A stretch of 64,000 nt of DNA from Hydractinia symbiolongicarpus (taxonomy: Eukaryota; Cnidaria; Hydrozoa; Anthoathecata; Hydractiniidae): assembly GCF_029227915.1 (NCBI RefSeq), contig NC_079883.1, positions 16,060,001 through 16,124,000 of the forward strand, written 5' to 3'. Made by a program: the position numbers and the translations under genes. Position 1 is the first letter of the stretch. Each line of letters opens with the position of its first letter. Positions 1-11,142 of this stretch are shown piece after piece. Under the pieces are notes generated by a model that saw nothing but the letters and a program-made list of their open reading frames with translations, made no database searches and was not told the DNA's origin.

Positions 1-419
1 CCCAGATAACTTTGGAATAAAGCCTCAAACTGGTCAATCTTATGTAGACTATCTTAACGTACGATTTGATATTGTCTTCATTTATATGTTGACATTTGTT
101 TAGAAAAAGAAATATGATAGGATTTTACACCAGGAAAAGTTTGAAATGAAAGAAAAATCTACTTCATAATTCTTTTGTTAATAAAGATTCTAATATTATT
201 TTTCCCTGGACATATAATATATATAATATAACTAACAATATTTCCATTGCCAATCAACTGCTCCTTCATTAACAAAATATTTCATGAAGGTTTCTCTAAT
301 AGACTATAAGAGAGTAAATTGATGAATTGTGTCCAGCTCGTGGTACTTACAACGAGTAAAGTAAACCATTGGATTCATTTTCGCGCCACTCTCCTTCGAA
401 AATTCTCCGTCATCTAAAA
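1..419. other. AT-rich sequence, no gene recognised
   Basis: No convincing coding signal, RNA or terminal repeat was seen. Short open frames here lack recognisable domains. Confidence 0.4.
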
Positions 420-985
420 TTGTATCAGCGAAGGATGCGGGACGATAAAAACGTGCTGAATTTGGGTATGTTTATAATTGTAATAGAACGAGGCACCATT
501 TTCGGTTTTTGTATTCTCGCATGTTTCCCGTCGATAGCCCCTAAGGCATGGGGATAGCTCCATATTTCTTTGAATTTCTTAGAAATCTCAAGCCATTCAG
601 CCTAAGAAGATGGAACTTTGAGATAATCAGAGGCCATTTTTTCTACGATAGCCTTGCAACAGCCTTTGACGATGTAAGATACGGCATTTAATGAGATCTT
701 AAATTGATAGCTCAACGATTGCAAGGATTCGCCTATAGCAAAAAGCGTAGCATGAGTGCTAACCTCTCATCGTCTTTGATGGGTTCTGTTCCTTCAAGTC
801 TCTCCTTGGGCTTCTTTGGTTATTTACTACTATCCTCGATTCTTTTATTATAATATTAAAATATCCCTTATTTGGTCTTCTTTTCACCCAATCTCGAGTT
901 GGTCCTCGAGTAGGCTTTTCGTCGTCTGAATCAACGAGCTCACTCAACAAAACCAACAAAAATTTGCTAGCTAGTGGTTTCAAGT
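420..985 (-). pseudogene. PIF/Harbinger-type transposase fragment (HARBI1/DDE_4-like)
   Basis: Reading leftward from 985, the first part encodes an acidic stretch followed by RDWVKRRPNKGYFN, typical of the N-terminal region of Harbinger nucleases. The second part (about 720 to 430) encodes LSYQFKISLNAVSYIV (the helix-turn-helix-like segment) and then HALGAIDGKHARIQKPKM, matching the first DDE catalytic block with Asp in AIDGKH. A TAG stop and frameshifts interrupt the frame, and the last two catalytic acids are not preserved in a readable frame. In intact elements the nuclease cuts and reinserts the transposon with a MYB-like partner; no partner gene is seen here. This is a decayed copy. Confidence 0.7.
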
Positions 986-1868
986 ATCAAGGTTCAACTT
1001 TTTTTAGCATTAGCCTCAAAGAAAAAGAGATTGCCTAGGTGACGATTTCTATTCAAAATCAGGTACAATTAAAATTTTTGAAAAAAATGCCAATTATAAT
1101 AAAATCAATGCTCATAATGTAGCGACTGTCCAGGAGCTACAAAGAAAATAAATTTGTTGCAGGGTTTTTATATGTAAATTATGTAAATTCAAATTATTTT
1201 TTTTTTAGTTTGTTTGTGGCTGTATTGGTTGATAATTTTCAAAGAACGTTGACAGCTGCAGAAGCTCGCAAGAAAGAGAAGAACAAACACAGAACTTTAT
1301 TTGTTGCTGTGAGTTTGGTTTTCTTACGCCTTTTCTATGCACGAAAATAAAGAGAGAAAGGGTAAAACATTGACAAAATAGTTTATAATCCTGAATCCTA
1401 CTCAGCATAATATTTACACTTAAATTCATTGCAATGGAAGAGAATTTTGATTAGCTAAAAGCCATTACATTAAATATTAAATCTTTTTTTTTTATTACTT
1501 CTTAAGAACATGTCAGCTTTTTGGATATGTTTCCTTTTTTGCGCATATCAAAACTTTACTCCACTTCTTAACGAATTAAATATGACTTGAAGTTGTTTTT
1601 AACATTTATCAACTAGAAGTAAAACATTTTCTTTTGACTGTGAAGGAAGAAAATGCTGATGACGATGGATCTGTGTCAATTTTTTCCAATCAAAATGAAG
1701 AAACCTCAGGTTTTGTATCCTTTAGTACTGTATTTTTAGTATTTTTTGGGATAGCTTCTTCGGTTTCTATTAATAGTGTTATTAATGAGGGTCCTGTGAA
1801 AGAGTCTCCTAGCTTCAGCACATCTAATTTATTATTTTTACCAATCGAAATTATCTATATTATAATAC
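986..1868. other. unassigned AT-rich sequence
   Basis: Several short open frames occur but none resembles a known domain. The sequence from about 1634 reads into the tetranucleotide array and could be the body of the Helitron-like element whose 3' end is at 2080, but no 5' terminus was identified. Confidence 0.35.
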
Positions 1869-2032
<164 letters not shown>

Positions 2033-2049
2033 AAAAAAGGACAGGCGAA

Positions 2050-2080
2050 CCCGTGGATTGTTCCACGGGCCACCGACTAG
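2050..2080 (+). mobile_element. Helitron-like 3' terminus
   Basis: An 8-bp perfect hairpin (CCCGTGGA at 2050-2057, loop TTGT, TCCACGGG at 2062-2069) is followed 7 nt later by CTAG at 2077-2080 and then T. Helitrons end with a short hairpin shortly before CTRR and insert next to T. Two more such ends occur near 50700 and 63532. The CTGT array lies only 17 nt upstream of the hairpin, so it was probably carried by the element. No RepHel gene is present; this would be a non-autonomous copy. Confidence 0.6.
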
Positions 2081-3189
2081 TATTTAATGGATCCCTATTG
2101 ACTATTGAACATTTTATTTCATTTAAAAGTTTTAATCCTTTCAGTTTTCCAGAGAAAAATATGGTTATTTTGATCCAATATGTTTAACTGTAAATATCTC
2201 AAAAGTATTAGAGCTATGGTGATACTTTTACTTATACGTTAACGAACATATTTACACACAAAAAATATCGACATCACCTAGTCACGTGATCCCAAAACTG
2301 CAAACAAAATTCGAAAAAAAGCTTTTTCTACATTTAAAACATAAAAATGTATAAATCTTATTAGAAATCTTGTTAGAAATCATTCTACAAAAAATTGAGA
2401 AAAATGATAAAATATTGGATTCAAAATGGCAGATTTTTATCGGGCCAACTAAACCGACAATTTTCGACGAAGAATGTTTAATTAGAAGTATCTCAAAAAT
2501 GTTGAGGTATAGTAATGAAACGTTCGTCCTTTATTACTTACAAGTTAAAAAAACATTTCGACTCAAAAAAAGTTTTTATGACATCACCATCTGGTCATGA
2601 TGATCAAGAAACAACAAAAAAATTGTGAAATATTGGCTTTTTCGAAGTCGCAAATAAAGAATATATACGAAGATAAGGATATATAAAAATCGAAATTTCT
2701 CAACAAGGTAAGTACATACCATTAAAGAATTAGTATAGCTAATGTGATAGCATATTGGATTTAAAAGGACGCAAATTTCAATACAGTAAAATCAAAAATC
2801 TGCAAAACAAACAAAATAACAAATAATATATAACACAAAAAATAGGAAGAATGAAAATAAACAGGCAAATAAAAATAAATAAATTGTTTAGAAAATTCCA
2901 TTCCATTTTGCTTTGGTTTTTTATTTGTGCCTTTTATCAGTTCACTTTCCTTTTGCATAGCAAACTCCGCATGTTTTTAAGGGCCTTTGGCAGCTCACCC
3001 CAGTAGTAGCAGGTTTAACGAGGGAAAATGTTTACCGTTCATAGTTACCGCCTCATGTGGATCATTATGTACAGACGTCTCGATTAAAATAACCAAGACA
3101 TGACTTTTTCTAGATAATCCAAAACACGATTTTCCTAACAGTGACTTAATTCCTGATGGGAATTCATATCTGTTTGTGACAAAAGTGTA
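2081..3189. other. unassigned AT-rich sequence
   Basis: No domain, RNA or terminal repeat was recognised. Confidence 0.4.
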
Positions 3190-3390
3190 AAAGCTAGCTT
3201 ACGATACCACTTTAGCTTTTATGGAGGGTATGCAGACCATGCAATTGTCAACTTTATCCACACCACCGATGTGGAAATTGTAATCCGCTACCACTGATGG
3301 TTTTAACACAGGATTATTTTCACGATCCTTTTTGCCAGTATCTACAATGCTGGCATTGTGACATGCTGATAATAAATACACAACTGCTTT
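3190..3390 (-). pseudogene. piggyBac-type transposase fragment
   Basis: The minus-strand frame contains KPSVVADYNFHIGGVDKVDN, which matches the conserved YNxxMGGVDxxD block of piggyBac (PGBD) transposases near the last catalytic Asp. Only about 60 codons remain before a stop, against roughly 550-600 in an intact protein. A minus-strand frame at 3580-3825 may be more of the same gene upstream, but carries no recognisable motif. The Polinton at 3947 lies just upstream of this remnant in its own orientation. Confidence 0.75.
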
Positions 3391-3940
3391 TTGTTAATCT
3401 TATTTTTTACGGAATGGTATTTCGAGATCAGCATTAATGTGTAAATGTTGTCGGTAAAGTAATATTATTTTAATTCAAAGATCGTTCTATAAGCGCCGAA
3501 ATCCTCTCAGATTGGAGTAGCTCGTCAAACTTGTCATCATAATACATACCCTTCCCACAGTAGACTAGGAAGTCTAAAGTTATCCCTTTACAACTACAGC
3601 CAGTGGTTGTTCTACCTCATTAGACTCTTGGAGAACTTCATCCCTTTGTAATGCAACAAGGAGGCGCGTACTACAACCAAAAAATATGTTTGTTTTTTTA
3701 ATTTGTAAAATGGATGCAGGCTTTTTCGGGCAAAATTTGGACGCTGAATACAACAGGTTTAACCTGGGTTTTTTTATTATTGTTTTCAGAAGTACTTTTG
3801 GTGTTTTCTTTATCATCAAAGTCAAGGAATTGATCCACTGTCACTTATCTCCTATATCATATTCTGCATCACTATATTCAACCATTATAATATTATTAAT
3901 TTCATTTAGCTATGTCAACGAACACATTTTTTGACCGTAT
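3391..3940. other. unassigned sequence flanking the Polinton
   Basis: An 81-codon minus-strand open frame (3580-3825) has no recognised domain. It could be the N-terminal part of the adjacent piggyBac remnant. Confidence 0.35.
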
Positions 3941-3946
3941 TCGTTC
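3941..3946. repeat. candidate 6-bp target-site duplication (left)
   Basis: TCGTTC directly precedes the left end of the Polinton and recurs at 19412-19417. Six base pairs is the normal Polinton duplication length. Confidence 0.65.
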
Positions 3947-4195
3947 AGTAGTAGTAGGGAGTGATTATAATCAGGTTTTCGCTCCTTCCACACCTTTACC
4001 CCCAAAAACCCCGCTTTCACCATTTCCACCACCACCTCCATCCCAAAACAAGTAAAAACTAAATCATATGCTGATAATAACACATAATAATATTAAATGC
4101 CAATAACCAACACATAATAATATTAAATGTAAGATACATGACGTCATCAACGCATGCGCAATAGCATATATGCTATTATACAGAATATGAGTAAA
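3947..4195 (+). repeat. Polinton left terminal inverted repeat
   Basis: This 249-bp arm begins AGTAGTAGTAGGGAGTG and then matches the reverse complement of 19139-19411 almost perfectly. It contains a polypyrimidine stretch, two copies of an ACACATAATAATATTAAAT subrepeat and TGACGTCATCAACGCATGCGC near its inner end. It has 13 terminal bases that the right arm lacks. Confidence 0.95.
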
Positions 4196-4255
4196 AATTA
4201 TCATGACCACACCAAAAAAAATGCTGATTGAAATTAAAATCTACCTATAATAAAG

Positions 4256-7200
4256 ATGAGTTGGTTTAAAAATGCAATCAGTAAAATATATAATATCGTG
4301 TCGGCACCAGTAGCGGCAACTAGCGAAGCCATCACTAAACAACTATACTGTTAGTTACTATTATAACAAGGCCAGGGATCAATTTTCAGGAACACCAACT
4401 CTCCACGATGAGGTTCAACGGGTCACCATCGAAAATGAATACCAAGGGATTGAGGACCTCAAACACATGTTTGGGAAAGAATCTAAGCATGCCACCAATA
4501 CTGATGTAATTGAGGATATCCATAATATTTTTGATAATAACGCGGAAATGGTAGAAGGCGGAAACCGCATCAAAACATAGAGATTTAATAATAACCTTAA
4601 CCAGCCATTGACGGAGGCCATTATGCGAAAAATCACACCACACGTAGACATGCGAGTAAAGGTAATATACTCATTTGGCTGCGATATTTACCGAGGTGGG
4701 GGCGACGTGGCAAATTACCACAAAACAAAGAGCTCCGGGTCACTATCAAGCATGGCTGAAATCGAGGCTTTTATCGATGAATGTGAGATGAAACGCCTCG
4801 ATCTGGAAGATGCCGAATTTTGGACGAAAGCCTATTTGCCACCAGAAAGGACTATCGAGACCCAAGGAGCATATGAAGGCAAAATAATATTCAAGCACGT
4901 ACAAGTCAAGATAATTTCTACGAGGGAGCCCCTACTTGGATGTGGCCCATTACCAGATTGGTTGCGCGGAAAAAGGTGCATTTATAGCTTTGACAAGACG
5001 GACGAGAGAACAGACAGCTTGTGCTTCTGGAGATGCCTAGCTGTTCATTACCGGGAAGAGCGAAAACAGTGGAAAAGTTCCTCACAAGGCCAGCTCTCAA
5101 ATTAGCCCGCGAGTACTACGAGGACCATAATCTAAAGAGGGAGGATGTACGTGCTACGAGGCTCGTGGACTTGGAGAGCATCGCTAAAAGATTTGAAATT
5201 AATATATAAAATAAAATAATTCGAACCAAAGACAAACTCCGACAAGGCTCCATGACGTCTTGTCTATGGACAAGCCCAATACAAAAAAGACTTAGACACA
5301 ATATTGGTATGCTGCAAGGTCATTGTTTCTATATCAAGAAGATGGATGTATTGACGCAGCATTGGGAATGCGAGGTTTGTACACAAAGATTTACCAGATC
5401 CGAATATCTCAAGGTATCAAGACCAAGATTATTTGCAGAGGTGAAAAGATCGAACGGATGCAGAGTAGGTCAGAGAGGGTATTCTATCCCGATAAGGGTT
5501 TCAGTTACGCGGCATGCCAATGGATTGAGGTCATGTCAGAGCAAACAGGTAGGCATATACACCACGCACTCTGTGGGCATGGGGGAGAACGTGTGATACG
5601 TGAGGGAAGTAAAGAGGTCTATAGGGTAGGTGGGTATGATCCTTAGACAAAAACAGTGTACAAATATCACGGCTGTAAATGGCATGGATGCCCATGTCAG
5701 CGAACCAACGCCAATAAAAATAACTTTAATCGTACCAAATTTAAAGAGGACCACATTCGGGGGCTGGGGTACAACCTGGTTACTACATGGGAGTGTGAAA
5801 ACCCTCCAAAGGTTAAGAGGGTTTTCAAGAAAGAATTTCGAGCATATCCCCATTTCATCGTTTTTGATTTTGAGGCTCTCCTTGCACCATTACACCAGCA
5901 GCAAACGCCTGATTTGACATATATCTCCTAGCATATACCCGTCAGCATAGCAATACACGATAGTTTACAAGAACATCCTACCTTCATTCATGATGAAGAT
6001 CCAAAGGTGCTTGTGCAAAATTTGTTGAGCAATTAGAGCAGAGACAGATCCGTATTGTCCAAGAAGTCAAACGTATATATCCCATGCCGGATGATTTCGA
6101 TATGCTTCCGGAACAAACTCAAACTGCTTGGTACGAATGGGTAAATCAAGTGACGGTGATAGGTTTCAATAGCGGCAAGTACGATATCAACATGATAAAG
6201 CGGTATTTTGTCGAACGAATTGCGGATGATGATAATATCAAAGTTGCGAAAAGAGACAACGAATACATGTTTCTAACCACCTCGAGGTTCAAATTTATCG
6301 ATATAAAAAATTTTCTGGCGCCAGGCTTGAGTTATGAAAAATGGTGCAAATCATTGGATCTCGAGAAGCTCGTGTTTCCATATGAATGGCTAACATGCTA
6401 CGAAAAGTTGAAACTTGTGGGTCCAGTAGATCATGAGGCATTTTATAGCACTCTCAGTGGTAAAAACACCCTATCACCCGAAGATTACCAGGCTTTCCGG
6501 GATGAGTTTTTTAAAAGAGAATGCGTGACGATGCTGGATTGGTTAGCCGAGTACAATATGGCCGATGTAATACCATTTATCGAAGCTGTGGACAAAACCC
6601 GCAATACGTACTACGAGGATGAGATTGATATTTTGAAAGATGCAGTGAGCATTCCGGGTGTGTCTATGCGGTACGTTCTGAAAAAATCCTTGCGGTTGAA
6701 CCCTGATATAAATCTTTATGCACCGGGTGATCCATGTAAGCATAAATGCGAGGCTCATTGTACCAAAGCCCGATGCGAGGATTGTAAACAGGTTCAAAAA
6801 TCTTGTACATTATGTACAAAGAACGAGGCATATGAGCTCCTGCAAACTGGCATGGTAGGTGGCCCAGCTATCGTATTTTGCAGGTATCATGAAAGTAATG
6901 TTACGGGTGTAAGATCGCATATTTATACCGAGCCAAAAAAATGCAAGACTATACTCGGGTATGACGCCAATATACTCTACCCGAGCACCCTGCTGCAGGA
7001 CTGCCCTTGTGGTAAGGAGAAGCTGGTAAAAATGGCAGACCCTGCTGAAAAAATAGATTAACTGGTGCGAGACATTCTCGCTATTCGGGTTTGCTCAAGT
7101 TGACATTGAAGTCCCTACTGAGTTGCACGACAAATTTAGCGAAATGTCACCGCTATTTGTGGTTAGAGAGATACCTGACAATCAAATCCCTAAGCATATG

Positions 7201-8188
7201 CACGAGTATTTAAACAAGACCGGACGAAAACGTATCCCGGCACCAGGAAGTTCCTAGGGGTTATGAGAGCCTCGAAGATCCTGCTTTGTACTGACCTGCT
7301 TAAGTGGTATCTTAATCATGGGTTGAGGATAACGGGTTGTTATCAAATACTCAAGTACTCAAGGGGTAAACCATTCGCTTGGTTCCCGGAAGAAATAGCG
7401 GATGCGCGGCGCCAAGCTGATAAAGACCCTGATAAGCGCATCGCTGGCGATACAGCAAAGCTGAAGGGCAACAGTTTTTACGGCAAAATGATAGAAGACC
7501 TGGCGAGACATAACAATACCACATTTACAAAGGATGAAAAGGTAGTAGATGCCGCTATGAGGAGCCCATACCTGGAGGATCTTGAAGAAATTGGAGACGC
7601 GTACGAAGTAAGACGGCTTAAACAAGGCGTTTCCATAAGTAGGGCGTACCAATGCGGGATATATGTATATCAATTAGCTAAATTGCGGATGCTCGAATTC
7701 TACTATAATTTTCTCGACAAATACGTAGATCGCCGAGATTTTGAGTATATTTACATGGATACGGATAGCGCGTATTTTGCAATCTCTGGAGATAATCTAC
7801 GTGATGTTTTTCGTCCCGAATTACTCGAGCAGTACGATGAGGATGTTAAAAACTGGCTAGTCACCGATAAATATTCTTCGAGAACCGGAGGGTTATTTAA
7901 AGAAGAATTCATTGGTTCGAGAATGATTGGATTGACCTCCAAATGTTACTTCGTCGAAGGTAAAGATGGCACAAAATTCTCGTGTAAAGGCATGTCGAAA
8001 AGACAGAATGAGATGAGTCCAGGTATATGCTAGTATTAAACAGAGAGCTGGATACCGCTAAAAATGTGGAATTCCGCGTATATAACCAGGATATGGTCAC
8101 ATATCGGCAAAATAAGCTGGGTTTATCGGCCTTTTATGATAAACGGGTAGTGCTCGAGGATCTTATACATACAAAGCCCCTAGAGTAG
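4256..8188 (+). pseudogene. protein-primed family-B DNA polymerase (pPolB), broken
   Basis: This gene copies the element's DNA, with a terminal protein as primer. The start is taken as ATG 4256, from which about 1,300 codons fit the family length. The first frame stops at TAG 4352, and further stops and frameshifts follow (near 4580, 5050, 5207, 5640, 5930, 7059 and 8033). Visible blocks in order are: CGPLPDW near 4960; a C2H2-like finger HWECEVCTQRFTR near 5350; CKWHGCPC near 5680; exonuclease I FDFEA near 5870; exonuclease II GFNSGKYD near 6165; exonuclease III YNMADV near 6550; motif A GYDANILYPS near 6960; motif B KLKGNSFYG near 7465; motif C YMDTDS near 7755; and a KxxG-like FSCKGMS near 7980. 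All catalytic aspartates are still readable in their fragments. The gene leads a rightward cluster. Confidence 0.93.
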
Positions 8189-8242
8189 TTCGCGTCCAAT
8201 ATTTTGTTATCGGCCATTAAAGTTTTATAACAAAAAAAAAAA

Positions 8243-8347
8243 ATGCCTTGGAAAGAAGATTGCGAGCGATCCTTTTGTATGGGTAACTGTGATCACCCAG
8301 GGCGCTGGGTATGGGTTGAACCATCCAGTAAACCCGACAGTGCATAA
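8243..8347 (+). CDS. possible 34-residue Cys-containing small protein
   Basis: ATG 8243 follows an A-rich run and opens 34 codons with C-x5-C-x3-C-x-H spacing (EDCERSFCMGNCDH). It sits in the 380-bp gap after the polymerase. I do not recognise it. It is kept because the element is otherwise gene-dense, but it could be chance. Confidence 0.25.
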   Translation: MPWKEDCERSFCMGNCDHPGRWVWVEPSSKPDSA

Positions 8348-8489
8348 ATAAAAAACCAGTAGTACAGGCTGCTGCTGTTGTACCGTGGGACATACCACAT
8401 GTCACGAGGCCTGGGATAGAAGTATTACGACCTATGCGCGCTAGTAAGCATTAAAGGTGTTGTGAGGCACCACAAAGCTGCAAATAAAA

Positions 8490-8594
8490 ATGGAGTTATT
8501 ACTACTGATCGCGGTGCTACTACCTGATACTTGCTTGTTTATATCGATACAGATCTTTAATAAACATGGCTCACAACTTAGCAGAAATATTTGA
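8490..8594 (+). CDS. possible 34-residue hydrophobic peptide
   Basis: ATG 8490 opens a frame beginning MELLLLIAVLLPDTCLF, a single strongly hydrophobic segment. It overlaps the start of the next gene (8566) in another frame. It may be a small membrane protein or a signal-like leader. Function is unknown. Confidence 0.35.
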   Translation: MELLLLIAVLLPDTCLFISIQIFNKHGSQLSRNI

Positions 8595-9018
8595 CGATGT
8601 TGTAGATACAGCAGCAGAGGCTGTTGATCAACCTATAGACAAACGCCAAATCCTGAAAGACATCCGTAAGACCAAGCCACATCTTTTACCGAAAAAATGT
8701 AGCGAAGGTTTCCTGGACAAAGCATCAGATGAAACAATCGATAAAATTCATGCTGAGTACATCCAACGAGAGCTGCAGGTAAAGGGAGAAACGACAGCAC
8801 GAGCCATCAGCACTCACGCGATTGGGTTATATAGCAAAACCATAAGCAATTTTGTACCCATCGATGATGTCGATGCTCTCCGTAAGGATGTAGAAAATGA
8901 TTTGATAATCAAAGAATCTATGACCGATCTTGGAATTGTCGTTTACACAGCATTTGGTAAATTCCTCGCGCCTTTGCTCGTTGCGGCGCACACGATAAAT
9001 CATACAAAAATTGTCTAA
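8566..9018 (+). CDS. Polinton uncharacterised 150-residue protein
   Basis: This intact frame starts at ATG 8566. The first 110 residues are charged and predicted mostly helical. A hydrophobic stretch (VVYTAFGKFLAPLLVAAHTI) sits near the C terminus and could be a membrane segment. I do not recognise the family. Its place between polymerase and packaging ATPase, in the same direction, suggests a structural or replication-accessory role, which is inference only. Intactness beside broken neighbours makes a chance frame unlikely. Confidence 0.6.
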   Translation: MAHNLAEIFDDVVDTAAEAVDQPIDKRQILKDIRKTKPHLLPKKCSEGFLDKASDETIDKIHAEYIQRELQVKGETTARAISTHAIGLYSKTISNFVPIDDVDALRKDVENDLIIKESMTDLGIVVYTAFGKFLAPLLVAAHTINHTKIV

Positions 9019-9112
9019 ACAGGGTTTCCCCGAATCCGAGGAACCGATGAATGATACAAGCTCTCCATCATAAAAATGGAAGTGATTTTGTAACTCCAAA
9101 GAGTTATAAAAA

Positions 9113-9456
9113 ATGAGTGAAGAACCTAATCAAGTAATTACCAAGAAGAATGAAGGTCGTGTGCAGCCGGAAAACGACTTGCTGAATGGAATCGCAGGAA
9201 CAAGGCTGACTTGAAGAAGAACATGAGCAAAAGTACTTCACAGGATGGTCAAGAACCTGCCGCAGGTACCTCCAAGTCCATGGGAAGTGGTGTAATATAC
9301 ATTGGTGGAGGCCTTATTATCCTCGCATGTATCGGAGGTGCCTACTATTTTTTCCGTAAGAGACCCGCGAGTACCCAGCAGCCTGCACAAGCGGTTCAGC
9401 AAAAATCTTCAAAACCTCAAGCTAAGCCAGATATTGATATTTTTCATATGCAATGA
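9113..9456 (+). pseudogene. small single-pass membrane protein, frameshifted
   Basis: ATG 9113 opens a Lys/Glu-rich N-terminal part. One shift near 9170 moves the reading into the frame that continues with GKRLAEWNRRNKADLKK, a Ser/Gln/Gly linker, a transmembrane segment (IYIGGGLIILACIGGAYYFF) and a short basic, Gln/Pro-rich tail ending at 9456. The layout (charged N terminus, one membrane span, short tail) resembles small membrane proteins of Polinton virion modules, but I cannot name it. The downstream frame alone would start at a non-ATG codon, so the shift is a real break or a sequencing error. Confidence 0.6.
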
Positions 9457-9471
9457 GCCCTATAATAAAGC

Positions 9472-9704
9472 ATGAGCACTAAAGAATATCAGAAAGAGAT
9501 TTTTTATGGGAGTCCGTCAGACTAGTGTCATATACTATCCTACTAGCGCTGGGTGCTAAAAAAGCATTGGGTGTTTCTCGACCAGGTGCGAAAATGGATC
9601 TAGAGAACGGTGTTAAATTGGCAGGATATATAACAGGAGCGATCCTATTCGATGACTATGCCATTAAACAAGGCTGGTATAAACGATCAATGATGCCAAA
9701 ATAA
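9472..9704 (+). pseudogene. small Polinton protein with hydrophobic segments, frameshifted
   Basis: ATG 9472 begins MSTKEYQKE and runs into a stop after 17 codons. A shift in the T6 run at about 9500 leads into a frame encoding SYTILLALGAKKALGV, then VKLAGYITGAILFDDYAIK, ending at 9704. Two hydrophobic helices suggest a membrane protein of about 77 residues. The break lies in a homopolymer, so an assembly error is a real alternative to decay. It starts 15 bases after the previous gene. Confidence 0.55.
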
Positions 9705-9770
9705 AAATCAAAGGGTAACCGCTTTATCACAGAATAGGTGCCCACAGGTTCATATTTGTTAATAACAAAC

Positions 9771-10364
9771 ATGAATGTTGTTAAAGATCCATGCACTACA
9801 ATTTTCACCGGCCCAACGGGCTGCGGGAAAACTCAGTGTGTATTGAACCTCCTGGAGAGTGAGTACAAGGGACATTTCAACAATATCGTGGTTTTATGTC
9901 CTACTCTTCGGTGGAACACCACTTACTTGGATAGACCATCGCTTTGGAAAGACCCCTATGTATTTTTAATAGAACCCGGTGATCAGTTGTTCGAATGGAT
10001 AAACAAATTTTCAAACCTTCTGGCCGGCGAAGACACGCTTTTTATATTTCATGATATCATCGCTAATAAATCTCCTGACAAAAAAAGGCAATCATTACTT
10101 GAGCTCTCAATATCTGGTAGACATCGTCGGCACAGCCTCTGGCTCCTAACTCAGAGTTATACCGCTTTGCCTAAAAATTTGAGACGTCAAAAGAAGCAGC
10201 TGTTTATGTGGTACCCTAGTGAACGATCTGATATGAAGCTGATCGATGAAGAAACCAACCTGATAGACGATTGGAACACCATCAAAAATCAACTGAAAGG
10301 ATCTAAGCACGCGTGCTTGTATATTAGATTGAAACACCCCAGGACTTGGACTGTTCTAGAATAA
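9771..10364 (+). CDS. genome-packaging ATPase (FtsK/HerA-type)
   Basis: Predicted motor that drives element DNA into a capsid by ATP hydrolysis. The start chosen is ATG 9771, since the frame upstream has only a GTG start with no conserved content. Of 197 residues, Walker A is FTGPTGCGKTQ near residues 14-24, the Walker B candidate is DTLFIFHD near residue 85, and the downstream block LLTQSYTALPKNLR resembles the sensor/arginine region of Polinton and adenovirus-like packaging ATPases. Length is in the usual range (about 200-250). The gene is uninterrupted, and its TAA is followed immediately by the next ATG. Confidence 0.92.
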   Translation: MNVVKDPCTTIFTGPTGCGKTQCVLNLLESEYKGHFNNIVVLCPTLRWNTTYLDRPSLWKDPYVFLIEPGDQLFEWINKFSNLLAGEDTLFIFHDIIANKSPDKKRQSLLELSISGRHRRHSLWLLTQSYTALPKNLRRQKKQLFMWYPSERSDMKLIDEETNLIDDWNTIKNQLKGSKHACLYIRLKHPRTWTVLE

Positions 10365-10589
10365 ATGTCATATGAATTGATAAAACAACAGCTGAGGTAT
10401 TGCTATGAGGAGATGGATCGCATACCCTACCTTGAATCTCAATTAGAGGCTCTTGACGAAGAGCTTCGTGATGTTCTGGAGAGAGAAAGAATCCAGAGGA
10501 ACATGTATTTTTTCGGATTCATTTCTTGGGTATTGCTAATATTGCAGAGTCATATCGAGATATTCCAATCATTTCACGTAATGAAATAG
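10365..10589 (+). CDS. coiled-coil protein, possibly the N-terminal part of the next gene
   Basis: ATG 10365 directly abuts the ATPase stop. The first 45 residues form a Glu-rich heptad pattern (YLESQLEALDEELRDVLERER) that should make a coiled coil. A hydrophobic stretch (YFFGFISWVLLILQ) follows near the end. The last 60 bases overlap the BRO-like frame starting near 10526. Either this is a small membrane-anchored coiled-coil protein or one gene whose frame slips around 10520. Confidence 0.55.
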   Translation: MSYELIKQQLRYCYEEMDRIPYLESQLEALDEELRDVLERERIQRNMYFFGFISWVLLILQSHIEIFQSFHVMK

Positions 10590-11142
10590 GGTTGGTTTCA
10601 AACCAACCCCTTGGAAAACCTAAAAATCCTCATGATGCCTTCATGACATTGAATGCTGCTCTTGAGATTTGTGCGCGTTCAAGAAAACCAAGGGCTATTG
10701 AGGTCATGAAATATTTGGCGCTAAAAGGTATTGAAAATTAGAGGAGGCCATTGAGCAGAGGGATATGGCTATGGCGATGCTTAACGATGATCTTCAGGAA
10801 AGAGAGAAGCAGCTCGATCTAAGAAAATTGGAAATTGCGGGACTTCGTCAGAGATACGTACCACATGCCAATGATGCGGGCAAGGATAATGTGATCATGA
10901 TTTTTCACAAACATACTACACCGGAAGACGATAAGTACCACCATCTTCCGTATTACTGCGCCCGCGTACAAAGACGTGGTATTTTTAAGAAAAGGAGGTG
11001 GATCAGGCTTCAATTTCATGATTCGGAAGAAATTGTTGTTATTGATAATGCAAATGGGATGCATGCCTTCAATCGATTTGAAAAAGAAGGTCATATGCAG
11101 CGATATATATGCCATTTAGGTGATCCAGCATTAGAAGATTAG
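10526..11142 (+). pseudogene. BRO-like (DUF3627-type) protein, frameshifted
   Basis: The first frame encodes LNAALEICARSRKPRAIEVM, typical of BRO-family proteins of large DNA viruses and cnidarian mobile elements. A one-base shift at about 10739 joins it to a frame with RDMAMAMLNDDLQEREKQL (coiled coil), FHKHTTPED and a C-terminal block ARVQRRGIFKKRRW ... NANGMHAFNRFEKEGH, which resembles the DUF3627-like tail. No clear Bro-N DNA-binding domain precedes it, so the N terminus may be missing. Its last 12 bases overlap the end of the convergent integrase. BRO proteins are thought to bind DNA; the role here is unknown. Confidence 0.55.

Noticed and set aside
8190-9720. Adenain-type cysteine protease of the Polinton
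   Set aside because: No frame here or elsewhere in the element shows a His...Asp/Glu...Cys arrangement I could accept.
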